From: JAGQPD01 sp020426865
Lineage (GTDB): Bacteria; Planctomycetota; Planctomycetia; Pirellulales; Pirellulaceae
DNA: 64,000 bases
Assembly (NCBI GenBank): GCA_041399065.1
Contig: JAWKTN010000003.1
Coordinates: 310,001-374,000, forward strand
Reading direction: 5' to 3'
Both the position numbers and the translations under genes were made by a program. This document shows, one piece after another, positions 27,375 through 36,238 of this stretch. The notes under the pieces are model-generated. The model saw nothing but the letters and a program-made list of their open reading frames with translations, was not told where the DNA came from and ran no database searches. The first letter of the stretch is position 1; every line of letters begins with the position of its first letter.

Positions 27375-30300
27375 ATGACGTACGCAGCATCTTATTTTAC
27401 AAACAGCAGCGATCGATTTACGACAGACGGGCGTGTGAAGGATACATCGGGCGGCAGCGACCGTGCGAATCAGCCAGGGCGAGCGATTAGTTATTCCGGT
27501 ACCAATCAATACACGGACTTAGGATCGTCCGGAATCGTGAATGGTAACAACTGGACGATCGCAGGTTGGGTAAAGGTCGACTCGCTTCCTGCATCTGGAC
27601 AGCTAGCGACGTTGTTTGCACAGCATGAAAGTTCCGAAGGATTACGTATCGTCGTGACAAGTAGTGGAAATCTGCAAGTAAAGGTGGAGAAGAGTGGGCA
27701 AAGCTCACTCACCATCACGTCTGCTGATACCATTGCAACAGGAGCATGGCATTTCGTGGCCGTCAACCGTAGTGGTTCAAATCCGTATACCATCAAGCTC
27801 TATGTTAACGGCCTTAGTGCCACATCCGGCGCATCGTCGTATACGGTGCCGTCCAAACCATGCGCGGTAGGGGCACGGATATCGGGGAGCGATGCGTTCG
27901 ATTTCCTAGACGGCGAGGCGTGGAATTGGGTGTTCTGGAATGTGGCGCTCACGGACAAAGAAATCGCCGAGCTCTATTTGCGACCGATCGTATTGCCGCA
28001 AACGAGCAACCTAAGCAGATGCTATAAATTCGAAGATAATAGTACCTTGGCGTACGACTGCGGGCCGGTCGGGAGCGACGCTCCGCATCAGAATGGTGCT
28101 ACGCCCGTCATCGACGCGTCGGTACCAGATTCCTACGCGAACGCATACGGCTATTCAATGTCGGGTGCGGTTATTGTGCCTCGGCGGGAAGATTCGGGAT
28201 TCACCGGCGTAGATGCTAAGGACAACGCAGCTTTGAGTGTTACCGGCAAGGCACCAAGACACGCCAAAGTGAATAATGTTAATGCCGTGCAGTTCAGTGG
28301 TACAGGAAGCGATTACGTTCAAGTTGGGACAGAAACAGGGGCCCCGACGGGTACTGCAAAGCGAACAATATGTTTTTGGGTTCGGCCGGATGACTTTGCC
28401 ACAGGCGCAACACGACCGATATTGCAGTACTGCAAGGTGGGTGGGGCGGGGCAAAGACTGCTGGTTTATGCCGAAACAACCACTGGGGCAGATCCCAAGA
28501 ACAGCATTTCCGTAGGATTTAACAGTCACCGTGTCATTGCGAGCAATGTTGACCTAAGTGCGGGAGAATGGATCCACGTAGCGGTTGTTGTCCCGACTGT
28601 ATCAGGCACGTTGAAGACAGAGCACGTCAAGATTTTCATAAACGGTAAAAACGGCAATGCGGCCACAGAGAGTGGGTCGTCACAAAACCTAAGCACATCG
28701 ACAGTGGACATTGCTTTTGCAGCGGATCTTCCTGGTCCTGCATATGGAAAGTGCGCATTATCGAATGTGTACATCTACAATGAGGATTTTTCTTCGGACG
28801 AGGATGGCAATGGCATCTCTGCGACGATCCAATCGATCATGCACGGTGAACTCGAACCGTTGTCTCAATCTCACCTCGTTGTAGGCTGGCCACTTGCGGA
28901 AGGGTCTCACAACACAAACTACGCTGTGAAAACGAGTATGAACGGGACATTCGTGAATACTCCGATATGGACGACAGGTGATAATATCCCTTCGTACAAT
29001 TTGCGATTTGGCCATACCAAGGCGCTTCACATTGCCAGCAACAACGAATGTGTGGAGACACCGATTGAGTTTCTATTAGACAGATACACAAGCTGGGAGT
29101 TTGAGTGCGAATTCAAAGTACTTGGGACGATGCAAGATTATCTGACGCTAATTGGGATGAATGGAGCAGCCAACGTGGGGGTGTTTCTCAATGGCGTAGG
29201 GAAGATTGACGTGTGCCTCGGTGGCGTTGACCATAACTCGCATGCGATGATAAATGGAGGGGTGTCACTTAGCGCCGATACTTGGCACCGCGTGAAAATA
29301 GTATTCATCGGTGAAAGTTATTTGCTTGATGCTACAGAGGGGAATCTTCGCGTCTACCCACAGATACAGCTGTATGAGTGGACAGGATCATGGACACTTC
29401 GAGCAGACCATCAGTTCATTGATGCTCCCTCAACGTTTGTCCAAGGCGCCTTGCGGGTAGGAAACGACAACACGGCCTCTAACCCATTGCAGGGACTAAT
29501 TCGCGAGGCCATCTGGCGGTACCGACCTCACGGTATGACAAGCGGCTATCAGGAAGATATCGTCTACGCGACAAAGAACGGGTATGGTACCACACTTCCA
29601 GACTCGGGAGGAAAGACGGAACTCCCTGGCAAACTTACTGGATGCAGGTGGCACTACATTCCGACCAATACCAGCAACTCGGCCGCAGATGACGGAACGA
29701 CAACACCGACAAACGGCGTTGGAGCATTCCATAACAACGCGGAAGCCAAGCTTGATTTTACGGGTGACGCATTGAACGAAGAGTACGCACCTTGGTTGTA
29801 TGATCGCGTCGTCCCAGACGCGTCAAGTCCCTACGCGTTTGGCGACAAAGTGGGTATCGTGGAAAAAGATGCCTCAAATCAGATCCACTTAGTGGATTTT
29901 CGGGCCACAGGCGCGGATGCGTCGCGGATGCGCGGACTCGTCTCTGGCTGGGATAATGAAGACGCGATGGATCACGCACTTTTGGTTATGGAGACGGCGG
30001 AAGAGTCTTCGTTGGTGCTTGACGAACGAATTTGGCCGGTGACACAGGTTAAAAATTTCGCTTCTCCGAGAAACCTGTTAGGGTTTGGCGCCATAGTAGA
30101 GGCGCGTGTAACGCCTCCGAGTTCAACCGCTGGAATAATTGCGTGGCGGGGGCTGCTATACAGCAGCGTCAGCTTCAAAGATATGGATAGCGCGGCCGCA
30201 GGGACGAATGTGGTCACAAGTGAAGACCTCGTTGACGCCGGGATTGCAGTGGGAGACTGGGTCTTGTTACGATGCGCAGTTCAGATCGAAGGAATGGTGC

Positions 30301-31484
30301 CGCACTCGACAAGCCTTGGCCAGTTCTCAGAGGAACTTCATAAAGTCACCGAAGTTAACACGAACACCAAAACGGTTACGCTTCGCGACAACTTGGTTGA
30401 CTCGATGACCTCGGGCTACGCGAGTATTGGTAAATTAGTCGTGGTAGACGGTGTAACTGTGAAAGGAGTAACAGTTACTAATGGAGGAAGCCACACGGGA
30501 CATATTTTTGAATTTCGTTCGTGCGTTAACGTCGCGATCTCGGATATCCATATGGAGGACGGGGCACCAGGTGGAATTGTAATCCGTAATTGTGCCGACA
30601 TCATTGGCAACAACATTGTTATTGACGGGTTGCAAACGCCAGCTGACGGCTCACACTTTGGAATCTATCTGATTGGCGGCAGCAATCATTGCGAATTCTA
30701 TGATTATTCTTGCCAAAAAGCTTCGCACACAGTGACAACGTCAGGCAATACATACGCCGCGAATGCGCCGCTGTGGAAGAGCACGGATCGGTGGGGAACG
30801 CCAACAAATGCACTGTTCAAACGAGGGATACATCGACAAGCTGCTGCCTCCTATGCGTATTCACCGCACGCAGAAGGGTTTGACTTCCGTATGGAAGACT
30901 CACACATATTTAGTGATGCCGCGGCAAATATTGGCGGTTCGCTTCTTCGAACGCGCAATTCGAGTTTTACCAATGTGCACTTTCACGGATATGAAGGTAA
31001 CACAGTCGGTGGTGCGAAGGGCGTGGACATTTGGGCTGGTGGTTGCTCCGTGACGGATTGCGTGTTTGACCATCACTCAAGCGCGGGAATTCTGCTGCTA
31101 TATGATCACGGTGGAATCGAATTAACCGGAAATGTATACCGGTATAATGGTTTGTTCGGAATCCAGATGCGTGGCACGGGCCGGACAATCAACGGTGACT
31201 GGTTTATTGCAAACGGAGGGTTTGATGGCAGCAACCGAATGGCGATTCGCGTTAGCGACAGCACGGAAGCGGATGTAGCGAATTGCGTCTTCTGGTATTT
31301 GTCCGGAGCGCAACATTTTACAATACAGAGATTTGAAGGGGCGGTTGATAACGTCAACAAAATCTCTTTTGAAGACAATGTCGCCATCGCGTTTTACTCA
31401 GAGGGTACGTTAGATAACGGATTATTAGGCGTCACTCCAAAGTCACCGGCACATAACGAACTAATCCCTGATAGCTACGTGTAA
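27375..31484 (+). CDS. Giant LamG/beta-helix tailspike-like protein A
   Basis: The 1369-residue protein starts MTYAASYFTNSSDRF with no signal peptide (GGGAG 7 nt before the ATG). Three LamG/concanavalin-like sandwiches follow at about residues 40-220 (NWTIAGWVKVD, WNWVFWNVAL), 275-490 (RTICFWVRPDD, VKIFINGKNG) and 560-740 (SWEFECEFKV, TWHRVKIVF). A linker has PWLYDRVVPDASSP. A pectate-lyase-like segment (QIHLVDFRATGADASRM) begins a right-handed beta-helix to the end, with repeated short turns (CVNVAISDIHMEDGAPGGIVIRNC). The layout recalls phage tailspikes or adhesins. Release would need lysis or a dedicated export route. It is paralogous to 36239-40405. Confidence 0.75.
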   Translation: MTYAASYFTNSSDRFTTDGRVKDTSGGSDRANQPGRAISYSGTNQYTDLGSSGIVNGNNWTIAGWVKVDSLPASGQLATLFAQHESSEGLRIVVTSSGNLQVKVEKSGQSSLTITSADTIATGAWHFVAVNRSGSNPYTIKLYVNGLSATSGASSYTVPSKPCAVGARISGSDAFDFLDGEAWNWVFWNVALTDKEIAELYLRPIVLPQTSNLSRCYKFEDNSTLAYDCGPVGSDAPHQNGATPVIDASVPDSYANAYGYSMSGAVIVPRREDSGFTGVDAKDNAALSVTGKAPRHAKVNNVNAVQFSGTGSDYVQVGTETGAPTGTAKRTICFWVRPDDFATGATRPILQYCKVGGAGQRLLVYAETTTGADPKNSISVGFNSHRVIASNVDLSAGEWIHVAVVVPTVSGTLKTEHVKIFINGKNGNAATESGSSQNLSTSTVDIAFAADLPGPAYGKCALSNVYIYNEDFSSDEDGNGISATIQSIMHGELEPLSQSHLVVGWPLAEGSHNTNYAVKTSMNGTFVNTPIWTTGDNIPSYNLRFGHTKALHIASNNECVETPIEFLLDRYTSWEFECEFKVLGTMQDYLTLIGMNGAANVGVFLNGVGKIDVCLGGVDHNSHAMINGGVSLSADTWHRVKIVFIGESYLLDATEGNLRVYPQIQLYEWTGSWTLRADHQFIDAPSTFVQGALRVGNDNTASNPLQGLIREAIWRYRPHGMTSGYQEDIVYATKNGYGTTLPDSGGKTELPGKLTGCRWHYIPTNTSNSAADDGTTTPTNGVGAFHNNAEAKLDFTGDALNEEYAPWLYDRVVPDASSPYAFGDKVGIVEKDASNQIHLVDFRATGADASRMRGLVSGWDNEDAMDHALLVMETAEESSLVLDERIWPVTQVKNFASPRNLLGFGAIVEARVTPPSSTAGIIAWRGLLYSSVSFKDMDSAAAGTNVVTSEDLVDAGIAVGDWVLLRCAVQIEGMVPHSTSLGQFSEELHKVTEVNTNTKTVTLRDNLVDSMTSGYASIGKLVVVDGVTVKGVTVTNGGSHTGHIFEFRSCVNVAISDIHMEDGAPGGIVIRNCADIIGNNIVIDGLQTPADGSHFGIYLIGGSNHCEFYDYSCQKASHTVTTSGNTYAANAPLWKSTDRWGTPTNALFKRGIHRQAAASYAYSPHAEGFDFRMEDSHIFSDAAANIGGSLLRTRNSSFTNVHFHGYEGNTVGGAKGVDIWAGGCSVTDCVFDHHSSAGILLLYDHGGIELTGNVYRYNGLFGIQMRGTGRTINGDWFIANGGFDGSNRMAIRVSDSTEADVANCVFWYLSGAQHFTIQRFEGAVDNVNKISFEDNVAIAFYSEGTLDNGLLGVTPKSPAHNELIPDSYV

Positions 31485-31502
31485 CGCACGTAAACAACAG
31501 TG

Positions 31503-32174
31503 TCAAGATGTGGGCGGTAGTGGCATCGCAGGCAGATTGCCCGCCGCCCACGATGTTATTCCGCTGCTTCCAGAAATATCACGCGTTGAGAAGGCACGAA
31601 GTACGATGGAAAGTCCAACAAGGAAGCCAGGAAATGCTCTCGGTTCCGGTACCTGAAGTCGGGCGACACTGGCGATGGTCCCTGCGTAGCGATGATGCGA
31701 TGTTGTCTCCAACTCCAAAATCTCCCACTGCCGGTTGGTCCACGGCGCAAGAGAGGCGTCAAAGTTTGCTATAGTCGGATCGGCAGTAATTCCAAAGAAG
31801 CTGAACTGGAGATCTGGCCGAGATAGGGGGCGGACAACTATTTGCGGAGTCTTTTGTCCTGGAGTGCGTTCTTCGCCAAGGAAATAGTCGATTCCGGAAC
31901 CAATACCAGGCAATGGGTCAATCTCAAAGGGAATCGAATACGAAAACTCGAAACTTTGAACATTGTATCCTTCAAGTTGGCCGTCTGCCAAGCTGAATTC
32001 AGGCTGAGTGCCGAAAAGTGTCAACACAAACTCTTCACCGTTTTCGCCTAATATCTTCCAGCGGTAATCTTCCTGGCCATTTGCCGTTCCCCAAGCGATT
32101 AACAATAGGGTCGCAAGAGCGAATAGCAGAGAAAAGCCGCGACCACCCCTTGCAGACGTACAGAACCGGACCAT
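31503..32174 (-). CDS. PEP-CTERM-type exported protein A, with extended tail
   Basis: The 223-residue protein has a signal peptide (FSLLFALATLLLIAWGTANGQ), a beta-rich domain starting EDYRWKILGENGEEFVLTLFG, and VPEPRAFPGFLVGLSIVLRAF near the C-terminus. That last stretch has the PEP motif, hydrophobic helix and arginine of exosortase substrates. Unlike normal PEP-CTERM proteins, 25 or so residues follow the arginine, perhaps after loss of the original stop. It is paralogous to 40481-41062 (EDYRWHMVGDKGEEFELTLFG). The start at 32174 is preferred over 32186 because of the G-rich site upstream. It converges on giant gene A with 18 bp between them. Confidence 0.72.
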   Translation of the reverse strand: MVRFCTSARGGRGFSLLFALATLLLIAWGTANGQEDYRWKILGENGEEFVLTLFGTQPEFSLADGQLEGYNVQSFEFSYSIPFEIDPLPGIGSGIDYFLGEERTPGQKTPQIVVRPLSRPDLQFSFFGITADPTIANFDASLAPWTNRQWEILELETTSHHRYAGTIASVARLQVPEPRAFPGFLVGLSIVLRAFSTRDISGSSGITSWAAGNLPAMPLPPTS

Positions 32175-32237
32175 ATGCCACCCCATTCTATTGCGTTATG
32201 GCTAAGGACTGCCAATCTCGAGATTTGTCTCGGCAAC

Positions 32238-32545
32238 GACAAAGGTCGTGGATCCATGTTGCCGCTACCTGCATGCTAACCGGGGTTGAAGTTGGCTGCA
32301 AGCGTTTTTGTCGTGGGGCCGATTGGGCGAGCTGCCACTGTGGCACTCAATTGGATCAGATTTTCCATGAAATTGACATATCTGTGCCGTGCGAGCAGCT
32401 ATCAAACCGATTGCGACTGGCGACAGCGAACGCTGTAACCTGTTTCTGAATAAGTGGTTATGGCATTTTGCTGCAGCGTTTTGGCGGGGCATCGATGGAG
32501 CAACTGTGGGCGGGGCAAAACAGTGTGGATTTCCACTTTGCACAA
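32238..32545. repeat. Conserved non-coding block upstream of PEP-CTERM gene A
   Basis: This block aligns over about 300 bp with 41130-41450, roughly 70% identical by eye. Conserved patches include GGATCCATGTTGCCGCT, CCTGCATGCTAACCGGGG, TTGACATRTCTGTGCC and GTTATGGCATTT. The frames over the two copies do not encode similar peptides. Together with its flanks it fills the 32175-32606 gap between the PEP-CTERM gene and the recombinase stop. Confidence 0.65.
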
Positions 32546-32606
32546 AACTCGTCCCCTCGCACCGAGTCCCAGTGACATTCAGGTCGAGAGTGATCGCGAG
32601 TCGGAC

Positions 32607-33602
32607 CTATCCAAATAGCTCTTCCAACGCCGCTTCGGTTTCTTGCTCAGGCGGCATGGTGTAACGTCTGATATATTTTTCGGAGACGTGGCCCGCATAT
32701 TCGATGGCGTATTCGAGCCCTTTTTCTTCGCGGACTTTTCGTAGCATGGTGTGTCGGAGGATATGGGGATGCACGTCGATGTGCTCCTTTGCAGGCAAAG
32801 TGGCGTTTGCCAACCCGGCAAGTTTCTTAAGCAAGTAGTCGACCTGTTGAATGGAAAACCGTTTTCCAGTTCGCGTTTGGAAAAGTGGCCCTGGCTTGCG
32901 GCTGCGTTCGGCGTCGAGGTAATCATCCAAGTACGTTCTTACGGCTTTCACGAGAAACATCTTGGGCGTAACGGTTTTTCCTTTGCGCTGGACGTTGACG
33001 AGGTACCGTCCGTCGTACTGGTCGATGTCGAGGCCAATCAGTTCAGATACCCGCATGGCGGTGACATGAAGGACGTGGAAGAGGGCGTAATCTCGCTTAG
33101 GCCATTGATTCGCAGCAGTTGCAAGCGTCACCATTTGGTCGGCGGCGGCTTTCATGCGAACCATCTGTAGGTCGGTCAGCCCCTGCCAGGTCGGCTCAGG
33201 TGTTGTCAGGTCAGAGATACGGTCCATTGGATTGCCAGCCGGGAACGGACTATGTCCGTGAATCCACTTTGCTGCCGTTCGTAGCGTTGCAAACACGCGA
33301 TTGATGGTGGCAGGAGCCAGCTTTCTGCCCGTTCTTTCCGAGCGAGCTTTTTTCAGTTCCTTTTGAAATCCCTCGCTGATGATTCTGGTCCAGAGTTTCT
33401 TATCGTCGGTGGGAACGACGGTGGTGAAGTAATCGAGAAACCGTTCCAGATCTTGGGTTTTGGCAACACGCGTCTGCTCAGCACATGCTTCTCCGTCGAT
33501 TTTCATGTAGAGCGCTAGCCAGGCGGTCAAGCTGTCGCGGTTTTTTGGGGGGATGAGAACTTGGGGTTCATCAGCCGCAGGGAGTAGTGCCACGTCGGAC
33601 AT
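32607..33602 (-). CDS. Tyrosine recombinase/integrase between the two modules
   Basis: The catalytic pattern of tyrosine recombinases is complete: Arg in TAMRVSELIGLD, Lys in RKGKTVTP, HxxR in HPHILRHTMLRK, second His in AGHVSEKYI and nucleophile Tyr in RRYTMP. An N-terminal SAM-like core-binding domain precedes it (DSLTAWLALYMKID, ATINRVFATLRTAAKWIHG). These enzymes integrate, excise or invert DNA between short sites. The ATG at 33602 (MSDVALLPAADEPQ) has AAGGAG 9 nt upstream. The frame stays open to 33794 and would add 64 lysine-rich residues without a ribosome site. Its 3' end faces the conserved block at 32238. Confidence 0.88.
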   Translation of the reverse strand: MSDVALLPAADEPQVLIPPKNRDSLTAWLALYMKIDGEACAEQTRVAKTQDLERFLDYFTTVVPTDDKKLWTRIISEGFQKELKKARSERTGRKLAPATINRVFATLRTAAKWIHGHSPFPAGNPMDRISDLTTPEPTWQGLTDLQMVRMKAAADQMVTLATAANQWPKRDYALFHVLHVTAMRVSELIGLDIDQYDGRYLVNVQRKGKTVTPKMFLVKAVRTYLDDYLDAERSRKPGPLFQTRTGKRFSIQQVDYLLKKLAGLANATLPAKEHIDVHPHILRHTMLRKVREEKGLEYAIEYAGHVSEKYIRRYTMPPEQETEAALEELFG

Positions 33603-33871
33603 TTTCAATCGCTCCTTCTGTTTTGCGGGTCCCTTTTTGGAAGGGGTTGGCTTGGTTTTTCGATTGGAGCCTTTCGTAATTGTGTTCTTTTTAGACCGCG
33701 ACTTTGACACGTTTGGTACCTTGCCTCGACCAACATGAGCATCAGACGGCAATTTCGCTCGTTTTTTCTTCGGCGGTGGCTTGTTTTTGGCCATGCGTCA
33801 AATCGGTTACGAAAGGTCGGCGATTTCTGTTCTGGAGGGTAGGTAACAGGTGCCAAATAGGCGTTACCGAT

Positions 33872-33966
33872 CTTATTACAAGGAAGATACCGGTTTCTGG
33901 GACCGTGATTCAATCGGGAACAGCCCCTTTTGGCGAGGTTCTATGTAATAAGGTATATTATTACAA
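33872..33966. other. Candidate recombinase-binding site cluster
   Basis: Upstream of the recombinase, CTTATTACA (33872-33880) is inverted as TGTAATAAG (33944-33952), and TTATTACAA recurs directly at 33958-33966. The three 8-9-mers lie between the recombinase start and the long direct repeat. Clustered short direct and inverted repeats next to an integrase gene are typical of attachment or arm-binding sites; this assignment is inference. Confidence 0.3.
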
Positions 33967-34073
33967 AGAACTTTCAACAGGTTTTCCTGAATTTGGCGGC
34001 GGTGTGATTAAAATTGCCTGGTGATAGACGTGGTAGAATGGCTGTCAAGGAAAAGTGAAAGCCGAGATTGCTG

Positions 34074-34995
34074 GCGCGAGAAACTGCGAAAAACTGGCCA
34101 ACAGTTGTGAGTGATGGGTTGTGCACGGTACGATCGAAGTGTGCGTGCCTTTTCTGAGAGGAGCCGAAAACAGGGCACTGGTCCGCCAGCAAGTGGTAAA
34201 GAATGTCACGCTTAGCAAAGTATGTACAATGGCGGGCCAACGCGGTGTGTGCATTGTGATGGCGAATTTGCGGCATGTCGCAAGAATGTGCAAAAACGCT
34301 ACTTGTTACAAACGGACTTCGTGCTACATTAAGTGAAAGGCCACAGTTCTTTGGTGGCCAACGCAAGTTAGGCTTGCCCGCACGGCTGGTGCGGTTCTTT
34401 GCATAAACGCAATCGATGAACAAATCTTCGAGAGCGTTTTCTCCTTCAAATGTTTTTTCTGCGACAAGCGACATCGTGATTGACGGCGATTAGTTCGGCT
34501 GCCGTCAATCAAAGTGGAGGCGACTTTCCGTGGTGAATCTAAAATCAACCTTTGAGCGGGTCGTGTGCATCAATCTCGACCGGCGGCCCGACCGTTGGGA
34601 GGAGTTCCAACGGGAATGGGCCCGCGTGGAGGGCTGCTTTGGCGAATTGGAGCGTGTTCGCGCCGTGGATGGCGAGAAGGTGCCGCCACCAGAGTGGTAT
34701 CGCGGAAACCGAGGGGCATGGGGGTGTTTGCAGTCCCATGTGCGGATCCTCGAGGATGCTTTGCAAGACGGGCGACAGTCGGTCTTGATTCTGGAGGACG
34801 ACGCTGTATTTATCGCCGGGTTTGTCCGGCTCGCAGAAGCGTTCTTCGAACAGCTGCCGGATGATTGGGATGGAGTGATGCTGGGGGGGCAGCATTTAAA
34901 GTCGCCCACGGTCGTAACTGAAGACATCGTGCGTGTTACCAACGGGAATCGCACTCACGCCCATGCGCTTCGGGGACGGTACATCGAGAAAGTGT
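34074..34995 (+). repeat. Long direct repeat, copy 2 (partner at 23964)
   Basis: Nearly identical to 23964-24885 at an offset of 10,110 bp. It contains the module B promoter, leader and most of the GT25-like gene. The gene-free part before 34530, together with 33603-34073, makes a gap of about 0.9 kb without any other supported gene. Confidence 0.88.
34284..34330 (+). promoter_or_regulatory. Box-bearing promoter of module B glycosyltransferase operon
   Basis: GAATGTGCAAAAAC (34284-34297), 5 nt, TTGTTA (34303-34308), 16-nt spacer, TACATT (34325-34330). Four -35-region and spacer bases differ from copy 1 while the box and geometry are kept. Confidence 0.62.
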
Positions 34996-35243
34996 ATCGG
35001 TATTTACAGGAATATCAGCGCTACGCGCAGGTCCGCTCGCAGCATGTCGATCACCGATTGGGTGAGCTCCATGAAAGCGGTGAGTACAACATCTACGCAC
35101 CGGCTGCTTGGCTGGTCGGACAGCGAGAAGGACGTAGCGACATTAGCAATCGTCGTGTGCGAACAAGGTATTGGCACGGAACTGAGGGTAGCGAGCTTGG
35201 CAATATGGCTTCGGATAGCAACGCCCGTGGATGCTGCGAGTAG
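34530..35243 (+). CDS. GT25-like glycosyltransferase (module B)
   Basis: The 237-residue paralogue of the 24420 gene is nearly identical for about 150 codons (VVCINLDRRPDRWEEF, GCLQSHVRILEDAL, LILEDDAVFIAG) and then diverges in the last third. The GTG start at 34530 has GGAGG 9 nt upstream and a TAG stop (34500) closes the frame just before it. Divergence of only the C-terminal third, with the rest almost unchanged, suggests recent homogenisation or recent duplication with replacement. It is separated from the GT77-like gene by 53 bp; the exostosin-like gene is missing here. Confidence 0.82.
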   Translation: MVNLKSTFERVVCINLDRRPDRWEEFQREWARVEGCFGELERVRAVDGEKVPPPEWYRGNRGAWGCLQSHVRILEDALQDGRQSVLILEDDAVFIAGFVRLAEAFFEQLPDDWDGVMLGGQHLKSPTVVTEDIVRVTNGNRTHAHALRGRYIEKVYRYLQEYQRYAQVRSQHVDHRLGELHESGEYNIYAPAAWLVGQREGRSDISNRRVRTRYWHGTEGSELGNMASDSNARGCCE

Positions 35244-35296
35244 CCGTTGCAAGGTCGGAATTCGAGACAAAACAAATACAACGAGACAGTCCGATC

Positions 35297-35992
35297 ATGA
35301 AACTTTACACCCATGCGTCGCCATCCCACGAGCGGATGTTGAACGAATTCCTCTTGCCTTCCGCAACCGAGTTTGACGCAGTCGTTGTTGGGCGATGTGC
35401 GCAACAAAGCCCAGACCAGTTTGGACTACCGAAGTGGGGGCGCAACACGTATCAGAAAGCATTGACCATGCAGCGAGCCGTTCATGAATGTGAGGAGTAT
35501 GTCGTTTGGGCCGATGCGGACGTGATGTTCCTCGCGCCAGCGATCGAGGCAATGATGTCGTACTTAGAGAGCTATGACATTGTATTCCAACAGGACAGTC
35601 GAATGTCTTGTACGGGGCTCTGGCTGGCAAGGTGTAACCTCCGTGTGCGCGGCATCTTCGATCGGATGGTTGCGATGAAATCATATTTCGAGCAGCCACG
35701 TTGTGACGACCAAACGGCAATGCATCGGTTACTGCGACAGACGGATGTGGCGGCTGGTTTCTTGCCACCTAATGAGTTCTACACGATGGGGTACCAGCAG
35801 GGCATTTGGCGAGAGTGGGTACCGTGCGAAGGTCAATTGCCACATCTTCCGAGTACGGCGCGAGTATTCCATGCAAACTGGTGTCGTGGCGTCGCAGAGA
35901 AGGAGTTGTTGCTTGGCCAAATAAGGGACCAGCATTCTGGGGCGAGCGGCATAGTTAATAGTGAAACGGAAGTGAGTAACAGGACTGCGTAG
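35297..35992 (+). CDS. GT77-like glycosyltransferase (module B)
   Basis: The 231-residue protein has the DxD motif in YVVWADADVMFLAP, CTGLWLARCN and CDDQTAMHRLL. It is a clear paralogue of the 26395 gene but is more diverged than the GT25-like pair. The ATG at 35297 gives the same N-terminus, MKLYTHASPSHE, as the module A copy. It is followed by the box-bearing promoter of giant gene B. Confidence 0.77.
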   Translation: MKLYTHASPSHERMLNEFLLPSATEFDAVVVGRCAQQSPDQFGLPKWGRNTYQKALTMQRAVHECEEYVVWADADVMFLAPAIEAMMSYLESYDIVFQQDSRMSCTGLWLARCNLRVRGIFDRMVAMKSYFEQPRCDDQTAMHRLLRQTDVAAGFLPPNEFYTMGYQQGIWREWVPCEGQLPHLPSTARVFHANWCRGVAEKELLLGQIRDQHSGASGIVNSETEVSNRTA

Positions 35993-36032
35993 CTGGCTAA
36001 AGAGAAACTGTGACACGTATGGGATTGTCACA

Positions 36033-36079
36033 GAATGTGCAAAAACGCTCGTAGACGGATATAGCAGATATGATATCAT
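36033..36079 (+). promoter_or_regulatory. Box-bearing promoter of giant gene B
   Basis: GAATGTGCAAAAAC (36033-36046), 5 nt, TAGACG (36052-36057), 16-nt spacer, TATCAT (36074-36079). The geometry is the same as the other three plus-strand sites, with a weaker -35. Confidence 0.58.
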
Positions 36080-36238
36080 GCAAGTAGTAAGTCAATGACG
36101 TGTCACCTGTAGTCAACGGCACGTATCTAAAGCAAGACACAATCAGTTGTCGGTAGAGCCATCCGTAGGATTGTCTGCGCAAGCATTGCGCATCCTGGGA
36201 GGATGGTAAAGGTCTTTTTTCTCACAAGGAGAAGAACG
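36080..36238 (+). promoter_or_regulatory. Structured leader of giant gene B
   Basis: It holds ACAATCAGTTGTCGGT (36139-36154), shared with giant gene A's leader. A hairpin TGCGCAA-gca-TTGCGCA (36176-36192) is nested in an outer pair, CCATCC (36159-36164) with GGATGG (36201-36206). AAGGAG, 7 nt before the ATG, is the ribosome site. Confidence 0.5.

Noticed and set aside
32265..32543. 92-residue minus-strand frame in the conserved block upstream of PEP-CTERM gene A
   Set aside because: The aligned block at 41130-41450 does not encode a similar peptide.
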